Assembly (NCBI GenBank): GCA_030649775.1 | Contig: JAUSFR010000074.1 | Coordinates: 1-25,254 of the forward strand | From: a bacterium | GTDB lineage: Bacteria; Patescibacteriota; Minisyncoccia; Phycocordibacterales; UBA10002 | Direction: 5' to 3' | DNA: 25,254 nucleotides | Shown here: piece by piece, positions 12,858 to 19,440 of the stretch | How positions within the stretch are numbered: position 1 is the first letter of the stretch | How the letters are laid out: every line of letters begins with the position of its first letter | The notes under the pieces: generated by a model | Database searches by the model: none | What the model saw: only the letters and a program-made list of their open reading frames with translations | What the model was told of the DNA's origin: nothing | Made by a program: the position numbers and the translations under genes

Positions 12858-13691
12858 GTTTTCAAAAAGTGACGCGACTGTCATTGGCCCCACACCTCCG
12901 GGAACGGGAGAAATCGCGGACACAATATCCTTCACATCATCAAAGTCCACGTCTCCGGCAATCGTTTTTCCCTGTATTTCTTCCTCAAGTTTTTCACCGG
13001 TTACCGCGGTAATACCGACATCAATAACCACCTGCCCTTCGCGCACATCATCACGTTGGATAAAGTGGGGTTTTCCCGCCGCTACCACCAAAATATCCGC
13101 GGACCTCGTGACTGCGGAAAGGTTCTGGGTCTGCTGGTGAGCGACCGTCACGGTCGCGTCGGCGTTGAGAAGCGCGAGCGCGGTTGGTTTACCCACGAGC
13201 GCAGACCTCCCCACCACTACCGCGTGTTTTCCCGAAATCGGAATCCGATAGTAGGAAAGGAGTGACATAATCCCTTTGGTGGTTGCCGGCGTAAAGCCAC
13301 CCTTCCTATTTTCCCAGAGCATTTTCACGTTCACACTGCAGAGACCGTCTATGTCTTTGTCGGGACTGACCGCGTCAAGCACTCGTTCCTGCGACAGATG
13401 CTCGGAAATCGGTAGTTGCACGATAATGCCGTGTACCGAACTGTCGGCGTTCAGCTTTCCGATAACTCCGATAATTTCATCTTCCGCTACATCGGAAGAG
13501 AGCTTCATATGCAAAACCTCGGCGCCGATGCTCTCGCCGAACATTTTTTTCTGCCTGATGTAGGTCGAACTCTCTTCGTTCTCACCTATTTGAATAATGC
13601 AGAGTTTGGGCTTCGTGGAAAATGCTTCAATTTTTGATTGAAGCGTTTTCGCGATTTCGTCTCGTACCTTTTTTCCATCCAATAAAAGCAT
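12813..13691 (-). CDS. folD: Bifunctional methylene-THF dehydrogenase/methenyl-THF cyclohydrolase
   Basis: Interconverts 5,10-methylene-THF, methenyl-THF and 10-formyl-THF using NADP. 292 residues. Tyr44 and the catalytic Lys48 are in TYIRQKKMFGESIG. GIIVQLPIS, DIDGLCSVN (Asp of the folate site), FTPATTKGIM, the nucleotide-binding GRSALVGKPTALALL and PVPGGVGPMTVASLFEN follow in order. It links the glyA/thyA one-carbon pool to formyl-THF, for example for initiator tRNA formylation. It starts directly behind a full CTAGGC repeat like those before thyA and dcd. The C-terminal residues QMRVLIS lie within a hairpin and look appended. Confidence 0.96.
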   Translation of the reverse strand: MLLLDGKKVRDEIAKTLQSKIEAFSTKPKLCIIQIGENEESSTYIRQKKMFGESIGAEVLHMKLSSDVAEDEIIGVIGKLNADSSVHGIIVQLPISEHLSQERVLDAVSPDKDIDGLCSVNVKMLWENRKGGFTPATTKGIMSLLSYYRIPISGKHAVVVGRSALVGKPTALALLNADATVTVAHQQTQNLSAVTRSADILVVAAGKPHFIQRDDVREGQVVIDVGITAVTGEKLEEEIQGKTIAGDVDFDDVKDIVSAISPVPGGVGPMTVASLFENLVSAYEIQMRVLIS

Positions 13692-13770
13692 AGGCTCTAG
13701 AAAACTAGGCTCTAGGCTCTAGGAGAGCCGAAGAGAAGAATCTCTTCCTAGCGCCTAGTGCCTAAAACCT
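13692..13770 (-). repeat. Structured CTAGGC repeat, folD copy
   Basis: Same plan as the thyA and dcd copies: AGGCACTAGG and GGCGCTAGG units, a central hairpin (here GAAGAGA-TTCT-TCTCTTC, longer than in the others), CCTAGAGCCT units, then TTTTCTAGAGCCT directly joined to the folD ATG. thyA has TTTCCTAGAGCCT at the same place. Confidence 0.85.
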
Positions 13771-13780
13771 AACCCCTGTA

Positions 13781-14317
13781 TTAGTTGAAGGTTGACTCCA
13801 TCGCTCCCGCGGGAATTTTTTCCGGCCCTTTATTTCTATATCGCTTAATGAACTCTCTGATGCGCGTCTCGGGAAACTCCTTTTCGGTCAAATTAAACGC
13901 GTCCATTCGCTCCCATGCCAGTACGGCAATGTCGGTGGTATTGGCTTCCCGCGGACTAATGAGTATTTTTGAAAAGGCAAATTGTTTGAGCTCGTCCTTG
14001 GCTTCCTGTGAAATGCGCGGGTGATAGGTAATCCACACATCTCCATGCTCAAGATTGTGAAGCGCGTTCTCGTCAGGAATCGGTTCGGTGTAGAATTGCT
14101 TTTTCGCCGTGAGCGAATAATGCCATCCACTCGATGGCGGATTGGAATTATAAATCGGATGCTCCGACCCAACTTCAATATGCTCCCGGCTCTGGGCGGG
14201 GGAAAAAGTGCTGTAATCGGGACCGAGCGGAGTGGTACTCTTCACCGCGTAGAAAACCCCCGCTCCCGCGACCCCAATCGTGACTATACCGACGATACTC
14301 CAAGCTGTTTTTGACAT
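13781..14317 (-). CDS. DUF3105 membrane-anchored protein
   Basis: 178 residues. A single N-terminal membrane helix (WSIVGIVTIGVAGAGVFYAV, about 5-24) leads to an extracytoplasmic domain with DUF3105 hallmarks: HIEVGSEHPIYNSNPPSSGWHY, LHNLEHGDVWITYHP and a later VLAWERMD segment. Several His and Asp/Glu residues could bind metal, but the family has no settled function. The ATG at 14317 is chosen because TATGAT (14325-14330) is 7 bp upstream and homology begins there; the longer frame from 14410 is rejected. It is divergent from the efflux adaptor, sharing a 117-bp promoter region with a GCGGTTA/TAACCGC hairpin. Confidence 0.83.
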   Translation of the reverse strand: MSKTAWSIVGIVTIGVAGAGVFYAVKSTTPLGPDYSTFSPAQSREHIEVGSEHPIYNSNPPSSGWHYSLTAKKQFYTEPIPDENALHNLEHGDVWITYHPRISQEAKDELKQFAFSKILISPREANTTDIAVLAWERMDAFNLTEKEFPETRIREFIKRYRNKGPEKIPAGAMESTFN

Positions 14318-14434
14318 AGCGTGTATCATAATAGCACAGTCGGTAAAAATCAAAAATGAAGCGGTTACCGCCAAGGTTAACCGCTGGGAACACGGACTTT
14401 TCCGCTCCACCCGAGTGTGCTAGAGTAGCACCCC

Positions 14435-15967
14435 ATGAAAACCCTCTTACAACGCCGTTCAGTATACATCGGTCTCTCGGTCATTATGGTGCTTTTAGCA
14501 CTCTATTTCATCACGCTACGAGGAAAACAGGGCGAAGCGGAAAAGGCAACGGTGACAGCGCAAAACCTTTCCGAAGAGGTGCGCGTTACCGGCATGGTAA
14601 AGTCGGCGCAAAAAGTATCCCTCTCGTTTGACCGTGCGGGCTCCATAATCTCCCTTCCCTACTCCGTGGGAACCGCCGTCCGGGCAGGCGCGATAATCGC
14701 CTCCCTGCAGAACGAGTCCGAACAAGCGGATGTAGAGGAACAGAAAGCACTCGTTGCTATTGAGGAAACCAAGCTTGCGAAAATCAATCAGGGTACCCGA
14801 AGTGAAGAGATACGGCTTAAGGAATCGGAAGCACGCAAAGCGGAAGTCGCTTTCCAGAATGCGCAGAGCAAAATAAACACGGTGCTCTCCGACGCCTATA
14901 ACGCGATGGAAGAAGCGGTTGTCCGTTACGCCGACCCACTCTATTTAAACGACGACACGCTCACACCACGACTTTCCTACACCTCGGGTACGCAGGAAAG
15001 TTTTGACGCGGAACAGAAGCGCGTCAGTGCGGGAAACACTATTAAGCATCTGCGACAACTTCTTTTGGAGAAATCTCCTGATGCGTCAACCATTGAAAAA
15101 GCTCTTACCGATGTTCGCACAGTACAGGACCTCTTTCTCACTCTCGGGCTCACCCTCCGCGATAACGGCACCATTGACACAACGACACTCGCCGACTACC
15201 GCTCGCGCGTCAATTCCGCGCGAAGCGCGCTTACGACCGCCATCACTTCCCTCCAGACACAAATGAGTAGTCTGCGCGATACCTCTGCAGAGTTTGACCG
15301 TACCACTCGCGCACTGGAACTCGCGAAGGCTCCTGCTACCACAGAAACCGTACAGGAAGCCGAGCAGGAAGTACTTCAGGCACGAGCCAAACTGCGAAGT
15401 GTCGTAGCTTCGCTGGAAAAAACACGCATTCGTGCGCCGTTTAATGGCAAGATTGCGTCAAAGAGCGCCGAGATAGGCGAAACGGTTGCAAGCGGAAAAG
15501 TTGTTATGGAACTTCTGGGCACCGAAGGGTTCGTCATTGAAGCGAGTGTTTCGGAATCGGATATCACCAAAATTACAGAGGATGACAAGGCCGAGGTGAC
15601 TTTGGACGCCTACGGGGACAGCCGTACCTTTCTCGCGCGAGTCACTTCCATTGAACCCGCGTCTACCGAGATAGATGGTGTCTCTACCTACAAGACCACC
15701 TTCGCCCTGGACGACACCGCGACAAACATCCGCTCCGGTATGACCGCAAACGTCACGATAAAGCGCGTACTCAAGGAAAATGCGCTCACCCTCCCTTCTC
15801 GTGCCATCATCACCGAGAAAGGCGCGTCCTCGGTGCTCAAAGTATCGTCACAAGGACCTGCTGAAAAGACAACGGTTACCCTCGGGGTCCGCAATGGCTC
15901 GGGTGATGTGGAAATTCTCTCCGGCCTCTCCTCCGGCGACACCGTGTTTATCCCCTCCGCGAAATAA
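14435..15967 (+). CDS. Efflux periplasmic-adaptor-type protein (HlyD/MacA family)
   Basis: 510 residues. Membrane anchor at about 10-29 (YIGLSVIMVLLALYFITLRG). First half of the lipoyl domain, VRVTGMVKSAQKVSLSFDRAGSI. A long helical hairpin of about 250 residues (EEQKALVAIEETKLAKI to QEAEQEVLQARAKL). Second lipoyl half, IRAPFNGKIASKSAEIGETV. Then beta-barrel and membrane-proximal domains (FVIEASVSESDITKI, TYKTTFALDD, IRSGMTANVTI, LPSRAIITEKG). Adaptors of this kind normally work with a MacB-like ABC transporter. No transporter gene follows here, only a palindrome and the his locus on the other strand, so partners must be elsewhere. Possible extended -10 TGCTAGAGT upstream. Confidence 0.87.
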   Translation: MKTLLQRRSVYIGLSVIMVLLALYFITLRGKQGEAEKATVTAQNLSEEVRVTGMVKSAQKVSLSFDRAGSIISLPYSVGTAVRAGAIIASLQNESEQADVEEQKALVAIEETKLAKINQGTRSEEIRLKESEARKAEVAFQNAQSKINTVLSDAYNAMEEAVVRYADPLYLNDDTLTPRLSYTSGTQESFDAEQKRVSAGNTIKHLRQLLLEKSPDASTIEKALTDVRTVQDLFLTLGLTLRDNGTIDTTTLADYRSRVNSARSALTTAITSLQTQMSSLRDTSAEFDRTTRALELAKAPATTETVQEAEQEVLQARAKLRSVVASLEKTRIRAPFNGKIASKSAEIGETVASGKVVMELLGTEGFVIEASVSESDITKITEDDKAEVTLDAYGDSRTFLARVTSIEPASTEIDGVSTYKTTFALDDTATNIRSGMTANVTIKRVLKENALTLPSRAIITEKGASSVLKVSSQGPAEKTTVTLGVRNGSGDVEILSGLSSGDTVFIPSAK

Positions 15968-16015
15968 CACGGTACATTCCTCCACTTCCAACCATTCCAC
16001 CCACTTCCCCTCTCC

Positions 16016-16051
16016 AACCGCTACTCTTTACCCAAGTAAAGGGTAGCGGTT
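16016..16051. repeat. Palindrome of the CTTTAC-YYAA-GTAAAG family, copy 1
   Basis: AACCGCTACTCTTTAC, loop CCAA, GTAAAGGGTAGCGGTT: a 16-bp stem with one G-T. Copies 2 and 3 lie at 18207-18245 and 18255-18292. The copies bracket the histidine locus. Confidence 0.85.
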
Positions 16052-16063
16052 AGTGTTTGCAAC

Positions 16064-16092
16064 AAAAAGCCCCGTGTCTAAGACGCGGGGCT
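16064..16092 (-). terminator. Terminator of the his operon
   Basis: The minus strand reads AGCCCCG-C-GTC-TTA-GAC-A-CGGGGCT followed by TTTTGTTG. A second hairpin (GGCTTTCC/GGAAGCC, about 16106-16127) lies between it and the hisI stop. Confidence 0.85.
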
Positions 16093-16137
16093 GTGTAATC
16101 CTCGGGCTTCCTTTCACGGAAAGCCTGGGGTCGGTAT

Positions 16138-16166
16138 AAAGATATTCCTATAGAGGAATAATCTTT
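16138..16166. repeat. Hairpin spanning the hisI stop codon
   Basis: On the minus strand AAAGATTATTCC and GGAATATCTTT pair with one bulged base; the TAG stop (16148-16150) lies at the loop edge. No U-tract. Confidence 0.7.
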
Positions 16167-16591
16167 GCGGTTGTGTTTCCTTTTTTCTCAAACACTGCGA
16201 GTATCACGGGCGAGAAACACGTAGGGGCACCTGTGTGGCAGACACCAGCTCCTGGATTTTTCTGGCTCACGTAATAGATAAGCGTATCTCCGTCACAATC
16301 GAGGTGTATTTCATGCACCTGCAGAATATTTCCACTTTTCTCCTCTCCTTTCTTCCAACGTTTTTTACGTGAACGCGACCAGAATACCACTTCGTGAGAG
16401 TGAAATGTCTCCCAGAACTCCTGTTCCCGCGTGAATGCGAGCATAAGCACTTGCTTTGTGACGTAATCAACTATGATTACAGGAACGAGCCCTTTAGAGA
16501 AGTCGGGTAGGCGTATAAGCATACCTGCAGTAATCTTCCCCTTGGGTGTTGGTTTTGACTTTTTTCTTTTATATTTAGCTTTTTTCTTCAT
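16148..16591 (-). CDS. hisI: Phosphoribosyl-AMP cyclohydrolase
   Basis: Opens the purine ring of phosphoribosyl-AMP in histidine synthesis. 147 residues: a basic N-terminal extension of about 20 (MKKKAKYKRKKSKP), then the HisI domain with VLMLAFTREQEFWETF, VVFWSRSRKKRWKKGE and SGNILQVHEIHLDCDGDTLIYYV. Asp98, Asp100 and Asp102 are the Mg ligands; Cys118-His119 in GVCHTGAPTCF and Cys125 are the Zn ligands. There is no HisE domain, so step 2 of the pathway must be elsewhere or missing. It lies 25 bp after hisG, so the two are one operon. The start at 16591 is set by homology and by the hisG stop; the longer frame is rejected. Confidence 0.9.
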   Translation of the reverse strand: MKKKAKYKRKKSKPTPKGKITAGMLIRLPDFSKGLVPVIIVDYVTKQVLMLAFTREQEFWETFHSHEVVFWSRSRKKRWKKGEEKSGNILQVHEIHLDCDGDTLIYYVSQKNPGAGVCHTGAPTCFSPVILAVFEKKGNTTAKIIPL

Positions 16592-16616
16592 AACTATCTT
16601 TTTGTTTTGTTGTGTA

Positions 16617-17528
16617 CTACCAACTCTGTATGACTTTGGAAATCGGCATCTCAACCAAGTCCTCCGCTCCGTTTTGAAGGAGTCGTGGAGCGAGTGTGCT
16701 TAGTTCCGATTTTCTCACTACGGCGCCAACGGAGAAGTAGTTCCGGTCAGAGAGTTTCGCGACCGTAGGCTTCTTCATCGCTGGGAGTTGCCGTAGTACC
16801 CAGGTTTTTTTCTTGGCGGAAACGTTCATGAGCACAAAAACCGAATTCCGTGCGTCAATCGTCCCCACAAGAGTGTGCTTGAGGAGCGTCAACGCTTCAC
16901 GCTTAGTCTCCCATGCTCGCCGGTTGGCGATGAGCGCGGTACATGACTCAAACAGCACCGCGACGACTTTCTTGTGATTCACCCGCAGGCTTTTCCCGGA
17001 GTCGCTTACGCAAACCCCGAACGGGTAATCCCTCGGAATGTGTGCTTCGGTTCCCCCGTACGAGAAGTCTACCGCAACCGAAGTACCCGCTTTTTCGAAT
17101 GCGCTCCGAGTGATGTTTGGATACTCGCTTAAAATGCGAGTATTGTTCGGTATTGACTCCAGAGACGTACAGCTGGCATCATCTGCCGAAAGAAGGACTA
17201 TCTTTGTCCTTCCCGTGCTGGTGCCTCGCCCGTAGAGAAGCTCAGCGAGGATGACGACATCCGCCCCGGACTCTGCGACACAATCGGTGCCACAGATGCC
17301 AAAGTCATAGCTCCCTTTCTCTACAAGTCTTGGCGCGTGTTGCGGTCGTGCGAAGGTAACCTCCGACACGAGCGGGCTTTCCACAAGTGCGTCGTGCTGA
17401 CGCGGACTGCGTAGTATCGGCATATAGGCGTCTTCAAAGAGTTTGACGGTGCCTTCTTCAAGGCTTCCATTCGGGAGCACACCAGACAGTGTTCCCATCG
17501 CTTCTTCATAACTTCCTTTCATATTCAT
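16617..17528 (-). CDS. hisG: ATP phosphoribosyltransferase, long form
   Basis: First step of histidine synthesis: ATP plus PRPP to phosphoribosyl-ATP. 303 residues. Catalytic region: GVLPNGSLEEGTVKLFEDA, FARPQHAPRLVEKGSYDFGICGTDCVAE and LSEYPNITRSAFEKAG, with DSGKSLRVNHKKVVAVLFES. The C-terminal segment of about 75 residues (KKKTWVLRQLPAMKKPTVAKL ... GAEDLVEMPISKVI) is the ACT-like domain through which long HisG is inhibited by histidine. AAGGAAGG before the start is one of the few Shine-Dalgarno sequences in the window; it is 6 bp from an internal ATG at 17522, which may be the true start. It is preceded by the His-rich leader and attenuator. Confidence 0.92.
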   Translation of the reverse strand: MNMKGSYEEAMGTLSGVLPNGSLEEGTVKLFEDAYMPILRSPRQHDALVESPLVSEVTFARPQHAPRLVEKGSYDFGICGTDCVAESGADVVILAELLYGRGTSTGRTKIVLLSADDASCTSLESIPNNTRILSEYPNITRSAFEKAGTSVAVDFSYGGTEAHIPRDYPFGVCVSDSGKSLRVNHKKVVAVLFESCTALIANRRAWETKREALTLLKHTLVGTIDARNSVFVLMNVSAKKKTWVLRQLPAMKKPTVAKLSDRNYFSVGAVVRKSELSTLAPRLLQNGAEDLVEMPISKVIQSW

Positions 17529-17617
17529 CCTTCCTTTCTTCTTTTTCTGTTTGGTATTCAGTTGTCAATGTACCATTGTACAAAGAACAATTTCTCGTTC
17601 ATCCGCGAAGCGGTAAC

Positions 17618-17646
17618 GAAAAACGGGCTCTTTTTCAAGAGCCCGT
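17618..17646 (-). terminator. Attenuator-type terminator before hisG
   Basis: The minus strand reads ACGGGCTCTT-GAAA-AAGAGCCCGT then TTTTCG: a 10-bp stem with a stable GAAA loop. It lies between the leader ORF and hisG, about 90 bp before the hisG start. GGCTCTTGA of the 5' arm and loop (17643-17635) can pair instead with TCAAGAGTC inside the leader ORF (17714-17706): 9 bp with one G-T, which would prevent the terminator. Confidence 0.8.
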
Positions 17647-17677
17647 CTGTGTGCACCGTATTCGTATGCGCCATTCG

Positions 17678-17767
17678 TTAAGCGTATCTACGACAAACAC
17701 AGACCGACTCTTGAGTTTCGGCTCCGTGATGGTGAACGGTATAAAATTGTGATTGTGTGTTTTTCAT
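17678..17767 (-). CDS. hisL: Histidine leader peptide (29 aa, His-His-His)
   Basis: ATG at 17767 opens a 29-codon frame reading MKNTQSQFYTV, then HHH (CAC CAT CAC, 17734-17726), then GAETQESVCVCRRYA and TAA at 17678. Three consecutive His codons in a short ORF just upstream of a terminator and hisG is the classic his-attenuator pattern. A ribosome stalled at the His codons would leave TCAAGAGTC (17714-17706) free to form the antiterminator; a ribosome moving on to the stop codon would cover it. GTCTGTGT (17704-17697) can also pair with ACACAGAC (17652-17645), adding a third stem. No clear Shine-Dalgarno precedes it. The symbol is by analogy with the enterobacterial leader; there is no sequence similarity beyond the His run. 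Confidence 0.6.
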   Translation of the reverse strand: MKNTQSQFYTVHHHGAETQESVCVCRRYA

Positions 17768-17772
17768 TTGTT

Positions 17773-17847
17773 TGTCATTCCCGCGGATGCGGGAATCTAG
17801 TCTTTAACAAAAGTCTCTTCTGGATCCCCGCATCCGCGAGGATGACA
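17773..17847. repeat. MITE/REP-like inverted repeat with TGTCATTCCCGC ends
   Basis: 75 bp with 28-bp imperfect terminal inverted repeats: left TGTCATTCCCGCGGATGCGG..., right ...CCGCGAGGATGACA. Each arm is itself a small hairpin of the form ATTCCC-N8-GGGAAT, the pattern of dRS3-type repeats known from Neisseria and of similar repeats in many other bacteria. It lies between the TrpR-like gene and the leader peptide, 5 bp from the leader ATG. Confidence 0.8.
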
Positions 17848-17876
17848 GAACCTTGAACGTCTACTACTTTCGGCGA

Positions 17877-18185
17877 CTACTTTCGGCGACTAATGGCGAG
17901 CTGATAGCCCCCTTTACCGTGCTTGTACCACTGCTTTACCCGTGCAATGGTTCGTGAGGAGAGGCCGGTTTCCTCCTCTATGACGTCATAGTGAATACTC
18001 TTGGCAATGGAACGGGCCGCGCGAAACCGCTTGGCGAACTCCACAAGCTCCGACTCGGTGAGGAGGTCGCGTAAAAACGCCTTCATTTCCCCGCTTGTCT
18101 GCATAGCAAGAAATGCGCCGACCAGTGCCTCGGCATCGCCGTCCTTGAGCCTCCGCTTATTCTGTTTTCTGGGCTTATTAAGCAT
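17877..18185 (-). CDS. TrpR-superfamily (YerC/YecD-type) transcriptional regulator
   Basis: 102 residues. The core follows the TrpR/YerC pattern: FLRDLLTESELVEFAKRFRAARSIAKSIHYDVIEEETGLSSRTIARVKQW, with the helix-turn-helix in the second half, and the closing GKGGYQLAI. TrpR-family proteins bind palindromic operators with an amino-acid co-repressor; some YerC-type members have been proposed as histidine regulators (HisR) in Firmicutes. Its position upstream of hisG and next to two long palindromes fits such a role here, but ligand and targets are inferred. A 13-bp tandem duplication (17867-17892) spans its stop codon. No start-proximal Shine-Dalgarno. Confidence 0.82.
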   Translation of the reverse strand: MLNKPRKQNKRRLKDGDAEALVGAFLAMQTSGEMKAFLRDLLTESELVEFAKRFRAARSIAKSIHYDVIEEETGLSSRTIARVKQWYKHGKGGYQLAISRRK

Positions 18186-18206
18186 ATACGATGTGGAATC
18201 ATCCTA

Positions 18207-18292
18207 GGGCTACTCTTTACCCAAGTAAAGAGTAACAAATAGCCCTTTCGGTGTCAATAGCTACACTTTACTTAAGTAAAGTGTAGCTATTG
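18207..18292. repeat. Two palindromes of the CTTTAC-YYAA-GTAAAG family, copies 2 and 3
   Basis: Copy 2: TACTCTTTAC-CCAA-GTAAAGAGTA (18211-18234), inside an outer GGGCTA/TAGCCC (18207-18245). Copy 3: a perfect 38-bp palindrome at 18255-18292 with centre TTTACTTAAGTAAA. Both lie in the 122-bp gap upstream of the TrpR-like gene. Candidate operator sites or cassette boundaries. Confidence 0.85.
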
Positions 18293-18307
18293 GAGGGTCA
18301 GTGTCAA

Positions 18308-18943
18308 TTAAAACTCTTTGGTTTCGCCGTCGGTGAAAACGGTGAAGGAGATACCCTCGGGTGGGAGAAATTTCTCATACGGCACAATAAATGCCTTGCT
18401 GTGAGCGAGAAGTGCGTCATGGACCGGAAAGACCACTTTGGGTTTTAACCTCTTTGCATACTCCATTGCTTCGGATGTCTTCATCCATGGTCCCACCACA
18501 GGAAGTGCAAGAATTTCAATCGGTTTTTTAGGGTCGTAAAGCGCGTCTCCTGGATAGAAAAAGCGGTTCGCAATAAAGTATCCCGTGTTCACCACTTGAC
18601 CCCACTCCTCGTAGATAACTCCGTGCTTTTGGCCAAAGCCTTCAAGTAACACCCCCGCAACCGTTTTGTGTTGCGTATCCTCAAGCAATACATACGAAAT
18701 CCCCTCTTGTTCAAGAAGCTTCCCTACTCCGCGATTCGTAACCACCTTAGCCTTGGGATTGTTTTGCAAAACCGCCTTCAGTGAATCAATATGCAAATGG
18801 TCCTGATGCTCGTGCGTAATGAGCACGACATCAATATCCGTAACCTCATTCTGCGTGACAGAAAACATCCCAGGGTCGGTCAAAATCCGGACTCCGTTAA
18901 CCTCAACGAGCAAACAGCAATGTCCGAATTTGGTAATTTTCAT
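18308..18943 (-). CDS. Metallo-beta-lactamase-fold hydrolase (UlaG-like)
   Basis: 211 residues from MKITKFGHCCLLVEVNG. Metal site: THEHQDH (His44, His46, Asp48, His49) followed by GDALYDP and PVHDALLAH late in the protein, as in the UlaG/YtnP-type MBL family, which includes L-ascorbate-6-phosphate lactonase and many proteins of unknown substrate. No membrane segment or signal peptide; cytoplasmic. The upstream gene ends 13 bp before the ATG, so the two are probably co-transcribed. The longer frame upstream (to 19003) lies inside that gene and is rejected. Confidence 0.85.
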   Translation of the reverse strand: MKITKFGHCCLLVEVNGVRILTDPGMFSVTQNEVTDIDVVLITHEHQDHLHIDSLKAVLQNNPKAKVVTNRGVGKLLEQEGISYVLLEDTQHKTVAGVLLEGFGQKHGVIYEEWGQVVNTGYFIANRFFYPGDALYDPKKPIEILALPVVGPWMKTSEAMEYAKRLKPKVVFPVHDALLAHSKAFIVPYEKFLPPEGISFTVFTDGETKEF

Positions 18944-18956
18944 GATGTTCTTTGGC

Positions 18957-19412
18957 TTACTTGTGTCTGATTTTTCGGGATTGTGAACCTTGGTTAACGA
19001 CACGCGAGGAGTGTGTCGCCTTGGCTCTAATGCCTACCTGTGAATCATATCCTGAAATGCTGGCGGAAAAAGCAGTGGTATTCTTGACGACTCTTGGTCG
19101 GTACCCCACATCAGCCGTGAGTGCCTTTAGTGGGTTGGTATATCTAATTTCTCCGAGTGGCGTTTGTATGGCCTTATCTAAACCTTGTCTGCCCGAATGA
19201 ATCACCCTCTCGGTCGTTCGGTTAGCCTGAAGCCTATCCGCTCCCTGTGCCTCACTCATCTCGGACATGCCGATGCCCGCTATTGCGGCCGCAAGAGCAG
19301 TTCCCGTCTTAATTTTTTCGGTAAACTTGGAAAAACCTGACTTTTCCTTTTTAGGCTCCGCCTTTTTCTCTTCGGGAACCTGTTCAAACGACGGCATACG
19401 TTCCATACCCAT
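18957..19412 (-). CDS. Hypothetical protein, possibly exported
   Basis: 151 residues, not recognised. Charged N-terminus (MPSFEQVPEEKKAEPKKEKSG region), then FSKFTEKIKTGTALAAAIAGIGMSEMSEAQGA, which resembles a signal peptide placed unusually far in (hydrophobic core about 37-49, possible cleavage after AQG or AQGA). The rest is polar with many Ser, Thr and Arg and no cysteines. It lies between galU (28 bp upstream) and the MBL-fold gene. Start at 19412 is the first ATG; a second ATG six bases in (MERMP) is equally likely. Confidence 0.5.
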   Translation of the reverse strand: MGMERMPSFEQVPEEKKAEPKKEKSGFSKFTEKIKTGTALAAAIAGIGMSEMSEAQGADRLQANRTTERVIHSGRQGLDKAIQTPLGEIRYTNPLKALTADVGYRPRVVKNTTAFSASISGYDSQVGIRAKATHSSRVVNQGSQSRKIRHK

Positions 19413-19440
19413 ATGAGTAAAATGAGTGAATAATTCTTAC

